A stretch of DNA of 6,297 nt, from assembly GCA_023418055.1 (NCBI GenBank), contig JAEZDP010000183.1:1-6297 (forward strand), given 5' to 3'. Shown here piece by piece: positions 4,240-6,297 of this stretch; the first letter of the stretch is position 1; every line of letters begins with the position of its first letter. Under the pieces are notes generated by a model. The model saw only the letters and a program-made list of their open reading frames with translations. It was not told the origin of the DNA and ran no database searches. This DNA is from Acidobacteriota bacterium (GTDB lineage Bacteria; Acidobacteriota; Vicinamibacteria; Vicinamibacterales; Vicinamibacteraceae). The translations under genes were made by a program, and so were the position numbers.

Positions 4240-6297
4240 GTGCCGCCGCCCGACCGTCCCGATCTCGCCGCCGGACTCTACGAAAGTCTGATTACGACGG
4301 CGCTGAAGCGCCAGCTCGATAGCCTGGGGACCGGCGGCAGCATTCACTCCCAGACCTCGCCCCTCGACACCGCGGAGGCCGCGCGGACGCTCGCGCAACA
4401 CGTCGAGGCGCTCGTCGCGCGTGCGCTGGAGGGACTGCCGCACGAACAGCGACACGCCCGGCAGGCCGAACTCGTGAACCGCGTCGTCGCGATGCTGGCC
4501 GGCGACGAGACGACGCGCGGAGCGGTGGATGAGGGCGACACGGTCGTCGTCCCACCGGCGCAGCTGCACGCCGTGTGGCCGGTCAGCGGAGACCCGGCGC
4601 GCGACCGCGTGCCGCCGCGACCCGAGATCCCGCTCTCGGCATCCGACCTGCTGGTGAATGCCCGCGGCGAGCCGGCCCTCGCGCATGCGCTCGCCAATGA
4701 GATCCCGTCTGCCGACAGCATCGACCTGCTCTGCGCATTCGTCCGCTGGCACGGACTGCGGATCCTCGAAGCGCCGCTGACCGCGCACTGCCGTGCCGGC
4801 AAGCCTCTCCGAGTCATCACCACGGTGTACACCGGGTCCACCGAGCGCAAGGCGCTCGACTGGCTCGTGAAGCTCGGCGCAGAGGTGAAGGTCAGCTACG
4901 ACACGCAGTCCACGCGACTGCACGCGAAGGCGTGGCTGTTCCGACGCGAGACGGGTTACTCGACGGCGTACATCGGCTCGTCGAACCTGTCGAAGTCGGC
5001 GCTGCTCGACGGTGTCGAGTGGAACGTCCGCTTGTCGCAGGTGGGCTCGCCCGACGTCCTCGAGAAGTTCGCGGCGACGTTCGAGGGCTACTGGGCCAGC
5101 CCGGAGTACGAGACGTACACCGCCGAGGCGACGCAGGCAGTCCGCCTCGATCACGCGCTCACGGCGCCCCGCACCGACACCATGGACGCGCCGCTGGCGT
5201 TCCTCGACGTGACGCCCTGGCCGCACCAGACCGAGATCCTCGAGAAGCTCGACGCGGAGCGCCAGCGTCACCAGCGCTGGAAGAACCTCGTCGTGGCTGC
5301 GACCGGCACGGGCAAGACGATGGTCGCTGCGCTCGACTACAAACGCCTGCGCGACCGACAGACATTCGGCACCGACCCACGAGTGCTCTTCGTGGCCCAT
5401 CGCCAGGAGATCCTGAAGCAGAGCCTCGGCACGTTCCGGCAGGTGCTTCGCGACGGGCAGTTCGGCGAGCTGTACGTGGCCGGCGACGTCCCGCGGGACT
5501 GGCGGCACGTGTTCGGCTCCGTGCAGGCGCTCTCGCGCCTCGATCTCGAGCGACTGCCTCCCGACACCTTCGACATCCTCATCGTCGACGAGTTCCACAG
5601 GGCCGGTGCACCGACGTATACACGCCTGCTCGGGCACCTCAGGCCAAATCTGCTGCTCGGCCTGACCGCGACGCCTGAACGCACGGACAGCGAGGACATC
5701 CTCCACTACTTCGACGGCCACATCGCCGCCGAGATGCGGCTCTGGGATGCGCTCGAGCGACAGCTCGTGTGCCCGTTCCAGTACTTCGGCGTGCACGACA
5801 GTGCAGACATCAGCAGCGTGAGGTGGACGCGCGGTGGCTACGACGTCGGCGACCTCGAGAAGGTGTACACGGGCAACGACGCACGCGTGCGCATGGTGCT
5901 GCAACAGCTGGTCGCCAAGCATCGCGACCCCCAGCGCATGCGTGCGCTTGGCTTCTGCGTGAGCGTGGCTCACGCCGAGTACATGGCGCGGCGGTTCAGC
6001 GAGGCCGGTCTGCCATCCCTCGCCGTGTCGGCCGACACTGCGAACGACGACCGTACCGAAGCGATTCAGCGACTGCGTGCCGGCGAGGTGCGAGCGCTGT
6101 TCACCGTCGACCTCTTCAACGAAGGCGTGGACATCCCCGAAGTTGACACGGTCCTGTTCCTTCGGCCCACCGAGAGCGCGCTCGTGTTCCTCCAGCAGCT
6201 CGGCCGCGGCCTCCGTCGTCACGAGTCGAAGGACTGCGTGACGGTGCTCGACTTCATCGGCCAGGCGCACCAGAAGTTCCGGTTCGACCTGCGCTAC
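4240..6297 (+). CDS. HKD/PLD-nuclease-SF2 helicase fusion, DUF3427-type family (3' end outside window)
   Basis: An open frame of 686 codons runs off the right edge without a stop. Residues 1-120 form a helical N-terminal domain beginning GLYESLITTAL (12-22). Residues 130-300 are a phospholipase-D-like nuclease domain with a single HKD-type motif: H228-A-K230, then GSSN (246-249) and E260. The usual Asp five residues after the Lys is R235. The superfamily 2 helicase core follows: Q330 of a Q-type motif, Walker A ATGTGKT (354-360), DEFH (450-453), TATP (476-479) and motif VI QQLGRGLRR (652-660). The fragment ends in FRFDLRY. Family members of this build (HKD nuclease plus SSL2-like helicase) normally continue into DUF3427, which would lie beyond the window. 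The protein presumably uses ATP to move on DNA or RNA, with the HKD site cutting a phosphodiester bond. A repair or phage-defence role is inferred only. GTG 4240 was chosen because it precedes the conserved GLYE start; no clear ribosome site is seen. The gap to the pRiA4b gene is 47 bases. Confidence 0.92.
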   Translation, partial: MPPPDRPDLAAGLYESLITTALKRQLDSLGTGGSIHSQTSPLDTAEAARTLAQHVEALVARALEGLPHEQRHARQAELVNRVVAMLAGDETTRGAVDEGDTVVVPPAQLHAVWPVSGDPARDRVPPRPEIPLSASDLLVNARGEPALAHALANEIPSADSIDLLCAFVRWHGLRILEAPLTAHCRAGKPLRVITTVYTGSTERKALDWLVKLGAEVKVSYDTQSTRLHAKAWLFRRETGYSTAYIGSSNLSKSALLDGVEWNVRLSQVGSPDVLEKFAATFEGYWASPEYETYTAEATQAVRLDHALTAPRTDTMDAPLAFLDVTPWPHQTEILEKLDAERQRHQRWKNLVVAATGTGKTMVAALDYKRLRDRQTFGTDPRVLFVAHRQEILKQSLGTFRQVLRDGQFGELYVAGDVPRDWRHVFGSVQALSRLDLERLPPDTFDILIVDEFHRAGAPTYTRLLGHLRPNLLLGLTATPERTDSEDILHYFDGHIAAEMRLWDALERQLVCPFQYFGVHDSADISSVRWTRGGYDVGDLEKVYTGNDARVRMVLQQLVAKHRDPQRMRALGFCVSVAHAEYMARRFSEAGLPSLAVSADTANDDRTEAIQRLRAGEVRALFTVDLFNEGVDIPEVDTVLFLRPTESALVFLQQLGRGLRRHESKDCVTVLDFIGQAHQKFRFDLRY

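Noticed and set aside
4027..6270. A 747-codon open frame on the minus strand covering the helicase gene
   Set aside because: It is antisense to a frame with ordered PLD and helicase motifs, its own translation is rich in Arg/Val/His/Leu without any recognised domain, and such long mirror frames are expected in GC-rich genes with strong third-position bias.

Overview
The window is GC-rich bacterial chromosomal DNA with tightly packed genes. It holds six genes: one cut by the left edge, one cut by the right edge and four complete. The high GC, the squalene-cyclase-like protein, the sugar dehydrogenase-cytochrome fusion and the DinB variant fit a soil bacterium, perhaps an acidobacterium of the Vicinamibacteria type. 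That placement is inference from protein style, not from a marker gene.

Left part (1-2226, plus strand): the C-terminal end of a squalene-cyclase/prenyltransferase-like alpha-toroid protein overlaps by one base the start of an exported PQQ-dependent sugar dehydrogenase of the GdhB type. This enzyme carries a C-terminal cytochrome c domain, so PQQ oxidation and electron hand-off sit in one polypeptide in the periplasm.

Middle (2261-3521): a minus-strand arr gene (rifamycin ADP-ribosyltransferase) converges on the dehydrogenase gene. A non-coding stretch of about 350 bases separates arr from a divergent plus-strand DinB-family gene. The stretch holds a hairpin, a 12-bp palindrome and a TTGACA element, but no gene I can support.

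Right part (3551-6297, plus strand): a pRiA4b ORF-3-like protein lies 29 bases after the DinB gene. After a further 47 bases comes a long open gene that runs off the window. It is an HKD/phospholipase-D-type nuclease domain fused to a superfamily 2 helicase, of the family that usually ends in DUF3427. The DinB, pRiA4b and helicase genes are close enough to be one transcript. The most interesting lead is this nuclease-helicase fusion and its accessory neighbours, which could belong to a DNA repair or anti-phage system. No partner proving that is visible here.
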